From positions 1 to 64,000 of the forward strand of contig JAGCVI010000027.1 of assembly GCA_017962445.1 (NCBI GenBank): 64,000 nucleotides of DNA, written 5' to 3'. A program made the position numbers and the translations under genes. The notes under the pieces were generated by a model. The model made no database searches and had not been told where the DNA came from. It saw nothing but the letters and a program-made list of their open reading frames with translations. Shown here piece by piece: positions 1-8,563 of the stretch (within the stretch, counting starts at the first letter, position 1; every line of letters begins with the position of its first letter). This DNA comes from Bacteroidales bacterium (GTDB lineage Bacteria; Bacteroidota; Bacteroidia; Bacteroidales; P3).

Positions 1-105
1 CAACTTGCCGACTATATCGACTATTACAACAACAAACGTATCAAACTGAAACTAAAAATGAGTCCGGTGCAATACCGAACTCATTTCTATAGACAAATTA
101 ACTGA
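1..105 (+). CDS. IS3-family transposase (OrfB), C-terminal 34 residues only
   Basis: The frame is open from base 1 and stops with TGA at 103-105. The peptide contains YIDYYNNKR..LKLKMSPVQYR, the conserved tail after the DDE integrase core in IS150-group transposases, where the R-I-K..L..MSP.QYR block is highly recognisable. The gene is incomplete only because the window starts inside it. Whether the transposase is intact cannot be judged. Confidence 0.75.
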   Translation, partial: QLADYIDYYNNKRIKLKLKMSPVQYRTHFYRQIN

Positions 106-141
106 TTTTATTAATCCGTCCAACTTTTGGGGGTCACTTCA
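1..141 (+). mobile_element. Right end of an IS3-family insertion sequence (cut by window start)
   Basis: The 3' end of a transposase reading frame (positions 1-105) is followed 13 nt later by CCAACTTTTGGGGGTCACTT (120-139) and then CA. This looks like the terminal inverted repeat of IS3/IS150-type elements, whose ends read TGAAGTGACCCCC inward. The element boundary is therefore near 141. The left end, orfA and most of orfB lie outside the window. No target-site duplication can be checked from here. Confidence 0.75.
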
Positions 142-265
142 AAAGATACTCTTTTTTTTTATATATGAAACAATCCAATTTTTTTACAATTAATTTTTAA
201 CGGGCAATATTATTGCCACAACGGCGTTATGTCGGCATGTCGTCAACCAACTAAACACCATTTCA

Positions 266-1939
266 ATGCAGATAGAAGTCATCATCGAGAACACCGGCGA
301 ACGCCGTATGATTGAGCAAGGAACACTGCTCGCCGATTTGGCCAAGGAGGTCAACCACCAATGCAAGTACAGCGTGCTGTGCGCCCTGGTGAACAACAAA
401 ATCACCATGCTTTCCTACCGGGTATTCAAACCCAAAAGCATCCGCTTCATCGACATCACCCACCGACAGGGCTACCGCATCTACAACACTTCGCTCTGTT
501 TTCTGCTTTACAAGGCGGTGCGTGACTGTTACCCCAAAGCGGTGCTGAACATTGACCACTGGATGGTGAACGGTTTCTTCTGCAAGATAGAGTCCCTCGA
601 GGAGGGCTACACCCTACCCTCGCAGCTGGATATCGTGCGCACGGTGAGCAGCCGAATGGTGGAGTTGCAGAAACAGGACCTTCCCTTCGTCACCAAGTCG
701 ATGCTGGTGAAAGACGCAATAGAGCTCATCAAAGATGAACCAATTCCTGCAACACGGAGACTGCTTGAAGGACTGACACAGCTATACATCGAGATGAACT
801 TCCTTGGCGGCACACCTCACAAATGGGCCACCCGGCTTGTCCACTCCACAGGTGTGCTGCGGCAATGGGACCTGCGCTCCTTTGCCAACGGCTTCCTGCT
901 GCAATGCCCCGACCCACAGATGCCGGAGCGTCTGGACATCTACCAAGAGGCGCAAAAGCTTTTCAATATCTTCCAGGAGCACCACAGCTGGGCGGAACTG
1001 CTCCGGGTGACCACCATCGACGACCTCAACCGGGAGGTGCGCAACCACAGAGAGAACAACCTGATACAGGTGAGCGAGGCATTGCATGAGAAAAAATATG
1101 CCTCCATTGCCGACATGATAGACCAGCGGCGAGACAAGGTCCGCATGGTATTGCTTGCCGGGCCATCGTCGAGCGGCAAAACGACCAGCTGCCGGCGACT
1201 GGCCGTGCAACTGTCGGTGCTGGGCTTCGACGTCAAGCAGCTCTCTCTGGACGACTACTTCCTGCCCCGGGAACAGACCCCGCGCCAGCCCAACGGCGAC
1301 TTTGACTTCGAAGCCGTCGAAGCCCTTGACATCCCGCTTCTCAACAAGCAACTGCAACAGCTGTTCGACGGCGAAGAGGTGCAAATCCCGACCTACGACT
1401 TCAAGAAAGGGGAACCCTATTTCAGCGGCAAGACACTGAAGCTGAACAAGGAAAGCATCCTCATCGTGGAAGGCATCCACGCCCTCAACCCGAAACTTAC
1501 CGCCGACATCGACGACGAACTGAAATTCAAAGTGTATGTGTCGGCGCTCACCCAGATAGCCCTCGACAAGCAGAACATCATCCGCTCAAACGACAACAGG
1601 CTGCTGCGCCGCATTGTACGCGACAACAACTTCCGCGGCTACAGCGCCTACGAAACCTTGAAGCGCTGGCCCAGCGTACGCGCCGGAGAGCACAAGCACA
1701 TATTCCCCTATCAGGAAAACGCCGACGTTATGTTCAATTCCGCCCTGCTCTACGAACTTGGCATTCTGCGCCCCTTCGCAGAACCACTGCTCAAGATGGT
1801 ACCCCAAAGCAGCGAGGAATATGCCGAAGCCTTCCGACTGCTCAGCTTCCTCGAGCTGATTGAACCCATCCAGACAAAATACATCCCACCAACAAGCATC
1901 CTGCGCGAATTCCTCGGCGACAGCAGCTTCGAGTATTGA
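266..1939 (+). CDS. Nucleoside (uridine) kinase with N-terminal TGS-like domain
   Basis: A 557-aa protein of the phosphoribulokinase/uridine kinase family in the long Bacteroidota form. Residues 1 to about 60 resemble a TGS domain (ThrRS-like), the middle (about 60-260) resembles the ThrRS second additional domain, and the kinase domain begins near 290. The P-loop GPSSSGKT lies at about 299-306 and a uridine-kinase-type SLDDYF motif follows near 335. The expected reaction is NTP-dependent phosphorylation of uridine or cytidine in pyrimidine salvage; this form has not been assigned a substrate with certainty. The ATG at 266 gives the usual full length. The gene stands alone between the IS end and tRNA-Gly, and I see no clear -7 box upstream. 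Confidence 0.85.
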   Translation: MQIEVIIENTGERRMIEQGTLLADLAKEVNHQCKYSVLCALVNNKITMLSYRVFKPKSIRFIDITHRQGYRIYNTSLCFLLYKAVRDCYPKAVLNIDHWMVNGFFCKIESLEEGYTLPSQLDIVRTVSSRMVELQKQDLPFVTKSMLVKDAIELIKDEPIPATRRLLEGLTQLYIEMNFLGGTPHKWATRLVHSTGVLRQWDLRSFANGFLLQCPDPQMPERLDIYQEAQKLFNIFQEHHSWAELLRVTTIDDLNREVRNHRENNLIQVSEALHEKKYASIADMIDQRRDKVRMVLLAGPSSSGKTTSCRRLAVQLSVLGFDVKQLSLDDYFLPREQTPRQPNGDFDFEAVEALDIPLLNKQLQQLFDGEEVQIPTYDFKKGEPYFSGKTLKLNKESILIVEGIHALNPKLTADIDDELKFKVYVSALTQIALDKQNIIRSNDNRLLRRIVRDNNFRGYSAYETLKRWPSVRAGEHKHIFPYQENADVMFNSALLYELGILRPFAEPLLKMVPQSSEEYAEAFRLLSFLELIEPIQTKYIPPTSILREFLGDSSFEY

Positions 1940-1950
1940 TTTTTTTAACG

Positions 1951-2017
1951 GCGAATTACTCGTATTACGCGAAGCTACGCAAGTGGGGTTTGACGCGTGT
2001 TTTGCGCGAATTACTCG
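1951..2017. repeat. Two copies of GCGAATTACTCG in an intergenic stretch
   Basis: GCGAATTACTCG occurs at 1951-1962 and again at 2006-2017. The first copy is followed by tATTACGCGAA and both sit in CG-rich surroundings just after the nucleoside kinase stop. No gene is visible in 1940-2152. The copies may be remnants of a dispersed intergenic repeat, but only two are seen here. Confidence 0.4.
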
Positions 2018-2152
2018 AATGGATTTGCCGGATATTGTGAGTTTCCATAGTGTTCCCTTTATCCACTCTCACTTGTTTTTTTATCTGCGTTAGAAAAAAA
2101 ATCAGAGGGAGACAATAAAACAGAATCAGGCTCGTTTAGGAGTTTGTCTTTT

Positions 2153-2225
2153 GCGACAATAGCTCAGTTGGCAGAGCGGCGGCTTCCCAAGCCGCAGGTC
2201 GCGGGTTCGAGCCCCGTTTGTCGCT
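2153..2225 (+). tRNA. tRNA-Gly (anticodon CCC)
   Basis: A full cloverleaf can be drawn: acceptor GCGACAA/TTGTCGC, D arm AGCTCAGTTGGCAGAGC, anticodon stem GCGGC/GCCGC around loop TTCCCAA (anticodon CCC), and T arm GCGGG-TTCGAGC-CCCGT. The discriminator is T at 2225. No 3' CCA is encoded (CAA follows), unlike the tRNA-Asp and tRNA-Glu genes in this window, so a CCA-adding enzyme is needed. Confidence 0.95.
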
Positions 2226-2227
2226 CA

Positions 2228-2258
2228 AAAATGGCGGTTGAAAAGACCGCCATTTTTT
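2228..2258 (+). terminator. Rho-independent terminator of tRNA-Gly
   Basis: Stem AATGGCGGT (2230-2238) pairs with ACCGCCATT (2246-2254) around a 7-nt loop, and a T-run follows immediately. It begins 4 nt after the tRNA. Confidence 0.85.
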
Positions 2259-2384
2259 GTAAAATCAGTTCCCATTCGCTCAAAAAAAACCACACCAAAA
2301 ACGCTTTTTAAGAATCTTTAACAACTTTAAGACGTATTGTGACACATCATTTTACACAAAAAGACGGCTTTTAACAAAAAATAT

Positions 2385-2417
2385 TTGCTTGTAATTAAAG
2401 AAAAGGTTGTACTTTTG
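2385..2417 (+). promoter_or_regulatory. Bacteroidota-type promoter of rpsO
   Basis: The -7 box TACTTTTG is at 2410-2417, 24 nt before the rpsO start. TTG candidates for the -33 element lie at 2385-2387 (22-nt spacing) and 2389-2391 (18-nt spacing), on either side of the usual 19-21 nt. Confidence 0.7.
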
Positions 2418-2441
2418 CAGCCGTTTTAAAGGAAATAAATT

Positions 2442-2711
2442 ATGTATCTGACAAAAGAAAAGAAACAAGAGATTTACGCAGAGTACGGCAAGAACGCCAA
2501 TGATTCCGGTTCGGCCGAGGCACAGATTGCCCTGTTCACCTACCGCATCCAGCACCTCACCGAGCTGATGAAGAAAAACAAGAAAGACCAAGTATCGGAA
2601 AGAGCACTGGTCGGATTGGTCGGAAAACGCCGTCGCATGCTCGACTACTTGAAGGAAAACGACATCGAAAGATATCGCGCCATCATCAAGAAGCTCAACT
2701 TAAGAAAGTAA
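2442..2711 (+). CDS. rpsO: 30S ribosomal protein S15
   Basis: At 89 aa this is the normal length for S15, a primary binder of the 16S rRNA central domain in the small subunit. The core GSAEAQIALFTYRIQHLTEL and the basic tail block LVGKRRRMLDYLK near residues 60-72 are diagnostic. The ATG at 2442 follows an A/T-rich leader (AAAGGAAATAAATT) typical of this phylum, which uses weak Shine-Dalgarno pairing. The gene has its own promoter and terminator, and pnp follows on the same strand, an order also common in other bacteria. Confidence 0.97.
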   Translation: MYLTKEKKQEIYAEYGKNANDSGSAEAQIALFTYRIQHLTELMKKNKKDQVSERALVGLVGKRRRMLDYLKENDIERYRAIIKKLNLRK

Positions 2712-2741
2712 TAGTTTTTCATATTTATTTGGTTATGGTTG

Positions 2742-2774
2742 AGCCAGCGAGGGTTCCCTCGCTGGCTTTTTTTG
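2742..2774 (+). terminator. Rho-independent terminator after rpsO
   Basis: AGCCAGCGAGG (2742-2752) pairs perfectly with CCTCGCTGGCT (2757-2767) around a 4-nt loop and is followed by a run of T. This separates rpsO from pnp, so pnp probably has its own promoter in 2775-2854, where I see no good TAnnTTTG box. Confidence 0.9.
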
Positions 2775-2854
2775 AAGTATACCACAACCGGATAACGGCA
2801 TGACGTGACGTTCGCCATGCTGATAATGTTGGACAAAGGAAAAAAGTAAAAAAA

Positions 2855-5110
2855 ATGAACATCATCAACAAGAAATTCGATCTCGGCGACGGCCGCATGA
2901 TCGAAATCGAGACTGGCAAGCTTGCCAAGCAGGCCGACGGTTCGGCAGTGGTGCGCATGAACGACACCATGCTCTTGGCCACCGTCTGCTCGAAGAAAGA
3001 AGTCGGTGAGAATGTGGACTTCATGCCCCTCACCGTGGATTACCAAGAGAAATACGCCGCCATGGGCCGCTTCCCCGGTGGCTTTTTCAAACGCGAGGCA
3101 CGCCCTTCGGAGCATGAAATCCTGATTGCACGACTGGTGGACCGCGCCCTGCGCCCGCTGTTCCCCGACAACTTCCACGCCGAGGTGCAGGTGCAGATAA
3201 CCCTCATTTCGGGCGACAAGAACACCATGCCCGACCAACTGGCCGCACTGGCAGCCGCTTCGGCTCTCGCCGTCAGCGACATACCGTTCAACGGCCCCGT
3301 CAGCGAGGTTCGCGTAAGCTACCTCGACGGACAATATGTAATCAACACCCCGATGCAGGACATCGAACGCGCTGACCTCGACCTTATCGTCGCAGCCACC
3401 GAGGAGAACATCATGATGGTGGAAGGCGAAATGAAGGAAGTCAGCGAAGAGATTATGCTCGGAGCCCTCAAAGCCGCACACGAGGCCATCAAGACCCAGT
3501 GCCGCGTCATCGCTGAACTGACCGTAGAGGCCGGCAAGACCGAGAAACGCGAGTACTGCCACGAGGTCAACGACGAAGAGCTGCGCCAACGCCTGCACGA
3601 CGCCGTATACCAGAAATGCTACGACTTCTCGAAGCAAGGCATCGCCAACAAGCACATGCGCGAGGAAGGCTTCGAAGCCATCAAACAGGAATTCATCGAC
3701 GCCAACTATACAGAGGAAACCCTCACCGACGAAATCAAGTTCATGATCGACCGCTACTACCACGACACCGAGCGCGAAGCCATGCGCGACATGGTGCTCA
3801 ACGAGCGCACACGTCTCGACGGTCGCCAGCTTGACGAGATACGTCCCCTCTGGAGCGAAGTGAACTACCTGCCTTCGGCACACGGTAGCGCAATATTCAC
3901 ACGTGGCGAGACCCAGTCGCTGTCGACTGTCACCCTCGGCACCAAACTCGACGAGCAGATTATCGACGGCGCAGTCATCGAAGGCACACGCCGATTCCTG
4001 CTGCACTACAACTTCCCGGGCTTCGCCACCGGTGAGGTCAAAGGCAACCGCGGTCTCAGCCGCCGCGAAGTCGGCCACGGCCACCTGGCATGGCGCGCCC
4101 TGAAAGAGGTGCTGCCCACATCTGAGGATTGCCCCTACACCATCCGCGTTGTCAGCGACATCCTCGAAAGCAACGGTTCCAGCTCTATGGCCACCGTTTG
4201 CGCCGGATGCCTGGCACTTATGGATGCCGGTGTGAAGATCCGCAAGCCGGTCGCCGGCATCGCCATGGGTTTGATTTCCAAGGGTGACAAATGGGCCGTG
4301 CTGAGCGACATCCTCGGTGACGAGGACCACTTGGGCGACATGGACTTCAAGGTCTGCGGCACACGCGACGGTATCACTGCCTGCCAGATGGATATCAAGG
4401 TCGACGGCCTCAGCTACGACGTTCTGGCCAAGGCTCTTGAGCAGGCACGCCAAGGCCGTCTGCACATCCTCAACCATATACAGGAAACCATCGCCGAGCC
4501 GCGCGAGGACTACAAGCCCTTCGTGCCGCGCATCGTCCAGATCCACATACCCAAAGACTTTATCGGCGCTGTTATCGGCAAGGGTGGCGAGGTTATCCAG
4601 AAAATCCAGGCCGAAACCAACACCATCATCAACATCGAGGAAGAGGGCGAGTTCGGTATTGTCGATGTCGCTTCACAGAACAAGGACGACATCGAAGCTG
4701 CTATCAAGTGGATCAAGGATATCTGCACCGTCCCCGAGGTCGGCCAGATTTACGACGCCAAGGTGGTCAGCATTGTCGAGTTCGGCGCATTCCTCGAGTT
4801 CCTGCCCGGCAAAGAGGGCCTGATGCACATCAGCGAATACGACTGGAAACGTACCGACACGCTTGAGAACCTGATTCACGAGGGCGACATCATCCAGGTG
4901 AAGATTATTGCCATCGACGAGAAGACCGGCAAGCTGAAACTCAGCCGCAAGGCCCTGCTCCCCAAGCCCGAAGGCTACGAGGAGGAGAAACCCGCCCGCG
5001 GTCCGCGCCACGAAGGTGGCAACGGAGGCCCGCGTCGTGACGGAGGCCGTCGCGATGGCGGTGACCGTCGCCGCAGCGGCAACAACGGCGGCGGCGAACG
5101 TCGCAAATAA
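2855..5110 (+). CDS. pnp: Polyribonucleotide nucleotidyltransferase (PNPase)
   Basis: A 751-aa phosphorolytic 3'-to-5' exoribonuclease, core of mRNA decay; it forms a trimeric ring in the cytosol. Order of domains: RNase PH 1 (about 10-230), linker helices, RNase PH 2 (about 310-540, with the phosphate-site block [11 protein letters not shown]), KH domain ([14 protein letters not shown], about 564-620) and S1 domain (from about 628). The last 40 or so residues are very rich in Arg and Gly, an RGG-like tail often seen on Bacteroidota RNA-binding proteins and likely to add RNA affinity. A strong terminator follows. Confidence 0.97.
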   Translation: MNIINKKFDLGDGRMIEIETGKLAKQADGSAVVRMNDTMLLATVCSKKEVGENVDFMPLTVDYQEKYAAMGRFPGGFFKREARPSEHEILIARLVDRALRPLFPDNFHAEVQVQITLISGDKNTMPDQLAALAAASALAVSDIPFNGPVSEVRVSYLDGQYVINTPMQDIERADLDLIVAATEENIMMVEGEMKEVSEEIMLGALKAAHEAIKTQCRVIAELTVEAGKTEKREYCHEVNDEELRQRLHDAVYQKCYDFSKQGIANKHMREEGFEAIKQEFIDANYTEETLTDEIKFMIDRYYHDTEREAMRDMVLNERTRLDGRQLDEIRPLWSEVNYLPSAHGSAIFTRGETQSLSTVTLGTKLDEQIIDGAVIEGTRRFLLHYNFPGFATGEVKGNRGLSRREVGHGHLAWRALKEVLPTSEDCPYTIRVVSDILESNGSSSMATVCAGCLALMDAGVKIRKPVAGIAMGLISKGDKWAVLSDILGDEDHLGDMDFKVCGTRDGITACQMDIKVDGLSYDVLAKALEQARQGRLHILNHIQETIAEPREDYKPFVPRIVQIHIPKDFIGAVIGKGGEVIQKIQAETNTIINIEEEGEFGIVDVASQNKDDIEAAIKWIKDICTVPEVGQIYDAKVVSIVEFGAFLEFLPGKEGLMHISEYDWKRTDTLENLIHEGDIIQVKIIAIDEKTGKLKLSRKALLPKPEGYEEEKPARGPRHEGGNGGPRRDGGRRDGGDRRRSGNNGGGERRK

Positions 5111-5137
5111 GCTATAGCATTGACTATCAACCAAAGG

Positions 5138-5166
5138 GGATGCCTCGTTATGAGGCATCCTTTTTT
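5138..5166 (+). terminator. Rho-independent terminator after pnp
   Basis: GGATGCCTC (5138-5146) pairs with GAGGCATCC (5152-5160) around GTTAT, followed by six T. Confidence 0.9.
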
Positions 5167-5249
5167 GTTGTATTGCCCTATCAGAAGTGTCTATATAGGA
5201 ACCATTCCGGATTGAAAAAAAGTCACAAATAATTTTAAGAGACCTATCC

Positions 5250-5281
5250 TTTGTGTCATCCCAAAAAAAAGTTTAAATTTG
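5250..5281 (+). promoter_or_regulatory. Consensus sigma-ABfr-type promoter for the CpsB-like gene
   Basis: TTTG at 5250-5253, a 20-nt spacer, then TAAATTTG at 5274-5281. This is one of the best matches in the window to the Bacteroidota pattern TTTG-N19-21-TAnnTTTG. The leader to the ATG at 5340 is about 50 nt. Confidence 0.8.
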
Positions 5282-5339
5282 CATTTCTAAAAAAGACTGA
5301 CTGAAAGCAACCGGATAAAACAACCAACTAACAAACAAC

Positions 5340-6077
5340 ATGTTCGGTATTTTTAACAGAAACAGGAACTCATCGATTTTCAGTGTGCTGGGAACCGATA
5401 TGCACTGCCATCTACTACCAAATGTCGACGACGGTTCGCGAAATGTAAACGAGACCGTGTCATGCCTCAAAACTCTTTCTTCGGTAGGTTTCAAAAAGAT
5501 TTACATCACACCTCATTTCCATGCCAACTATCCGAACGACGAAGCCGACATCCAGAAACGCTACGAACAGCTTACAAAAGAGCTGAAAGCCTATGTCGGA
5601 CAAGGGCTGCCTGAAGTAGCGGGCATCAGCGGCGAATACCGTTTCGACCACCAGTACGCACGCCGTGCCGGTGTCGACAAGGTGATACCCCTGCCCGGCA
5701 AGACACTGCTCTGCGAACTGGCATTGCACTCCTCTGGCTACGACCCGCTGGACGACTTCGCCGAATACAAAAAGCTCGGCTACAACCTCATCCTGGCCCA
5801 TCCCGAACGCTATCCCTACCTCGGCCTGCACTCCGATGCGGTCATCAAGATGAAGGACATGGGCATGGCATTCCAGGTCAACATCCTTTCACTCAACGGC
5901 TTCTATGGCGAAACGGCAATGGACAAAGGCTTCTCGTTCATTGAAGACGGCATAGTGGAGTACCTCGGCACCGACCTGCACAACACACGCTACGCCAACG
6001 AGCTGATGGCCACAGCACGCAACAGCAAAGTTCAAAGCCTTCTGAAACGACACACGTTCCGCAATAACACCCTGTAA
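5340..6077 (+). CDS. CpsB/CapC-family (PHP fold) tyrosine-protein phosphatase
   Basis: A 245-aa PHP-superfamily phosphatase. The metal-binding signature is GTDMHCHLLPNVDDGS at about residues 18-33 (H22, H24, DD), with later metal ligands in AHPERYPYL (about 150) and GTDLHNTRY near 212. Family members (CpsB, YwqE) are manganese-dependent phosphotyrosine phosphatases that regulate the tyrosine kinase controlling capsule or exopolysaccharide chain length. No capsule genes lie nearby, so its partner kinase is elsewhere. It is followed by the M49-like peptidase with a 25-nt gap, so the two are probably cotranscribed. Confidence 0.85.
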   Translation: MFGIFNRNRNSSIFSVLGTDMHCHLLPNVDDGSRNVNETVSCLKTLSSVGFKKIYITPHFHANYPNDEADIQKRYEQLTKELKAYVGQGLPEVAGISGEYRFDHQYARRAGVDKVIPLPGKTLLCELALHSSGYDPLDDFAEYKKLGYNLILAHPERYPYLGLHSDAVIKMKDMGMAFQVNILSLNGFYGETAMDKGFSFIEDGIVEYLGTDLHNTRYANELMATARNSKVQSLLKRHTFRNNTL

Positions 6078-6102
6078 GCTAAAAATCAAAAAACATACAT
6101 AA

Positions 6103-7794
6103 ATGAAAAAATTATCAATCACCGTAATGGCTATAGCAATGGTCGCCACAATAGGTGGCAACGAGGCAAAAGCCCAAAACCAAGAAATTCAGAAGAAAGT
6201 GCAGCAATACGCTCCTTTCACACTGAAGACCGACATGGAGAAACTGACTCCCCAAGAGAGAGAACTGGTCGGCATTTTCATCGATATTGCAAAGGTGATG
6301 GACGACCTGTTCTGGGAACAGTCGTTCGGCACCGAGAACCGCAAGAAGCTGAGAGAAATCAAGGATCCCGCCATAAAAAACTATGCTGAGATACACTATG
6401 GTGCATGGGACCGCCTCGACGCCGAGAAACCCTTCGTGCCAGGCTATGGCGCCAAACCCGCCGGTGCCAACTTCTACCCCACCGACATGACAAAAGCGGA
6501 GTTCGACAAACTGGACGACCCGATGAAGACCAGCCAGTACACTATCCTGCGCCGCAATGCCAAGGGTAAAATTGATGTCATCCCCTACCACAAGGCTTAC
6601 GAAAAACAGCTGGCACGCGTCGACGAGTTGCTGGACAAAGCCATCAATTTGGCAGAGGACGAAGGTCTGCGCAAATACTTGGAAGTTCGCCGCGAGGCAC
6701 TGAAAACCGACGACTATTATGAGAGCGACATGGTGTGGATGGACATGAAGAAAAGCCGTCTGGACTTCGTTTTCGGACCCATCGAGAACTACGAGGATGG
6801 TCTTTTCGGCTACAAGACAGCCTACGAGGCCTTCGTGCTTGTGAAGGACGAGAAGTGGAGCGAAGACCTGGCACGCTTCACCCAGATGCTGCCCGAACTG
6901 CAGAAAAACCTGCCCTGCGACCCGAAATACAAGAAAGAAGTTCCCGGCACCGACAGCGACCTTAACGTCTACGACGTAATCTACTACGCCGGCGACTGCA
7001 ACGCGGGTAGCAAAACCATCGCCATCAACCTGCCCAACGACGAGCGCGTGCACCTTGCCAAAGGCACCCGCCGCCTGCAGCTGAAGAACGCCATGGAAGC
7101 CAAGTTCAACACCATCATGCTCCCCATAGCCAACCTGATGATTTCGAAGGATCAGCTCAAGAATATCAAGTTCGACGCCTTCTTTAGCAACGTGTGCTAC
7201 CATGAGGTGGCTCACGGCCTCGGCATCAAGAACACCATCAGCGGCAAAGGCAATGTGCGCCAGGCCCTGCAGAACCAGTACAGCGCATGGGAAGAGGCCA
7301 AAGCCGACATCTGCGGTCTCTATATCGTCCAGTCACTGATTGAGAAAAAAGAAATCACCAACATCACCATCGAGGATGCCTACGTCACCTTCATCGCCGG
7401 AATCCTGCGCAGCGTCCGCTTCGGCGCCACCGAGGCTCACGGCATAGCAAACATGATGTGCTTCAACTATATGCAAGACCACGGTGCTTTCAAGCGCGAC
7501 AAGGATGGCCGCTATGTCATCGATGTCAAGAAGATGCGCACCGCCCTCGAAGGCTGGGCAGCCCTGGTCATCAAGACCGAAGGCGACGGCGACTATGAGG
7601 TGGCACGTAAATATGCCGCCAAGAACGGCGTTGTGCGTCCCGACCTGGCAAAAGACCTGAAAGCCATCGAGAAAGCCAACATCCCCATTGACATCGTATA
7701 CGAGCAGGGCAAAAAGGTTCTCGGACTAAAGGAGAAAAAGGAAAAGAAAGTCACCGAGCCTCAGGCCGTCAAAGACAATTCCGTGAGATTCTAA
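6103..7794 (+). CDS. Secreted M49 (dipeptidyl-peptidase III)-like zinc peptidase
   Basis: 563 aa with a signal peptide ending near AKAQ (residue 25), so exported to the periplasm. The zinc site is HEVAHGLG (H367, E368, H371), with the third ligand expected in EEAKAD (397-402), matching the EExxAE/D motif of DPP III. Classical DPP III has a six-residue HEXXGH; this one has a five-residue HEXXH, as reported for a minority of M49 members. Expected activity is removal of dipeptides from the N-terminus of oligopeptides, which fits the peptide transporter encoded downstream at 8564. A bidirectional terminator follows. Confidence 0.75.
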   Translation: MKKLSITVMAIAMVATIGGNEAKAQNQEIQKKVQQYAPFTLKTDMEKLTPQERELVGIFIDIAKVMDDLFWEQSFGTENRKKLREIKDPAIKNYAEIHYGAWDRLDAEKPFVPGYGAKPAGANFYPTDMTKAEFDKLDDPMKTSQYTILRRNAKGKIDVIPYHKAYEKQLARVDELLDKAINLAEDEGLRKYLEVRREALKTDDYYESDMVWMDMKKSRLDFVFGPIENYEDGLFGYKTAYEAFVLVKDEKWSEDLARFTQMLPELQKNLPCDPKYKKEVPGTDSDLNVYDVIYYAGDCNAGSKTIAINLPNDERVHLAKGTRRLQLKNAMEAKFNTIMLPIANLMISKDQLKNIKFDAFFSNVCYHEVAHGLGIKNTISGKGNVRQALQNQYSAWEEAKADICGLYIVQSLIEKKEITNITIEDAYVTFIAGILRSVRFGATEAHGIANMMCFNYMQDHGAFKRDKDGRYVIDVKKMRTALEGWAALVIKTEGDGDYEVARKYAAKNGVVRPDLAKDLKAIEKANIPIDIVYEQGKKVLGLKEKKEKKVTEPQAVKDNSVRF

Positions 7795-7826
7795 AACTAA
7801 TAATCCTTATCAGGAACAATATGATC

Positions 7827-7859
7827 AGGGCTGCGTCGTCGACGCAGCCCTATTTGTTT
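7827..7859. terminator. Bidirectional terminator between convergent genes
   Basis: AGGGCTGCGTC and GACGCAGCCCT form an 11-bp perfect stem around a 3-nt loop (7827-7851), followed by TATTTGTTT on the plus strand. It serves the M49-like gene and probably tsaC, which ends at 7861. Confidence 0.75.
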
Positions 7860-7860
7860 G

Positions 7861-8427
7861 TCATGGACGAATGACTGCAACCGTGCCGTCGGGCTGCAAC
7901 TTGACTATCCGTGACGAGGCGGCACCCTTGGCAACCTCAAAAACCGCAGGAACACAACAGTCTACACTCTCCTTGACAGATGCATCAATATCGGAAAAAC
8001 AGGAGGGTGACGGCCGTCCCGACAGGTTGGCCGAGGTGCTGACTATCGGCCTGCCTAGAGCGTGAAGCAGCGACTGGCAGAAATCCATTCTAGGGATGCG
8101 GACACCTATGGTGCCGTCGGCAGCCGCGAGATTGCAAGCCAAGCCATTTTGAGCCAGCGGCATGATAACCGTCGTAGGGCGCTCTCCGTTGAGCAGCAAC
8201 GACCGCACCGCATCGCCAACAGGCGACACAAAACGCTCGACCATAGCCACATCCTCGCAAAGAATGAGCATGCTCTTCGAATGGTCTCGTTTCTTTATGG
8301 AATAAATCTTCTCCACAGCTGCAGCGTTGGTAGCATCGCAGCCTATGCCCCAAATCGTGTCGGTAGGGTACAGCAGGGTGCCGCCCTCAGACAGCACATC
8401 GACAAAATGCATTATATCGTTGCTCAT
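7861..8427 (-). CDS. tsaC: L-threonylcarbamoyladenylate synthase (YrdC/Sua5 family)
   Basis: Makes threonylcarbamoyl-AMP from threonine, bicarbonate and ATP, the first step of t6A37 modification of ANN-decoding tRNAs. The YrdC signature is visible: YPTDTIWGIGCDA near the N-terminus, KKRDHSKSM, and STSANLSG. I place the start at ATG 8427 (MSNDIM, 188 aa). A longer frame to 8460 would run over the -7 promoter box at 8436-8443 and adds residues with no family similarity. This is the short form without the Sua5 C-terminal domain. Confidence 0.88.
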   Translation of the reverse strand: MSNDIMHFVDVLSEGGTLLYPTDTIWGIGCDATNAAAVEKIYSIKKRDHSKSMLILCEDVAMVERFVSPVGDAVRSLLLNGERPTTVIMPLAQNGLACNLAAADGTIGVRIPRMDFCQSLLHALGRPIVSTSANLSGRPSPSCFSDIDASVKESVDCCVPAVFEVAKGAASSRIVKLQPDGTVAVIRP

Positions 8428-8435
8428 TGCGGTTG

Positions 8436-8443
8436 CAAAAGTA
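8436..8443 (-). promoter_or_regulatory. -7 box of tsaC
   Basis: CAAAAGTA on the plus strand reads TACTTTTG on the minus strand, 8 nt before the chosen tsaC ATG, implying an almost leaderless transcript. No convincing TTTG is visible at the -33 position. Confidence 0.55.
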
Positions 8444-8465
8444 CACAAAAAAACACACATAACCG

Positions 8466-8494
8466 TTGTGATTCAATTTTTTTTCGTACCTTTG
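8466..8494 (+). promoter_or_regulatory. Promoter of the POT transporter
   Basis: TTG at 8466-8468, an 18-nt spacer, then TACCTTTG at 8487-8494. It diverges from the tsaC promoter, the two -7 boxes being about 45 nt apart. The leader to the ATG at 8564 is about 60 nt. Confidence 0.65.
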
Positions 8495-8563
8495 CAAAGT
8501 GTTTATGCACATTTGATATGTTAAAATTTTATTAAATAATTTATAAACCAAAATCTTAACATC

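Noticed and set aside
2645-4546. 633-aa open frame antisense to pnp
   Set aside because: It mirrors the pnp reading frame, has no family motif, no promoter or start context, and its Val/His/Asp/Leu-rich composition is what the complement of a biased coding frame gives.
6115-7215. 366-aa minus-strand open frame opposite the M49-like peptidase
   Set aside because: Shadow of the real gene; the plus frame has a signal peptide and the zinc motif.
8428-8460. Extended N-terminus of TsaC
   Set aside because: It covers the TACTTTTG promoter box and adds residues outside the YrdC family.
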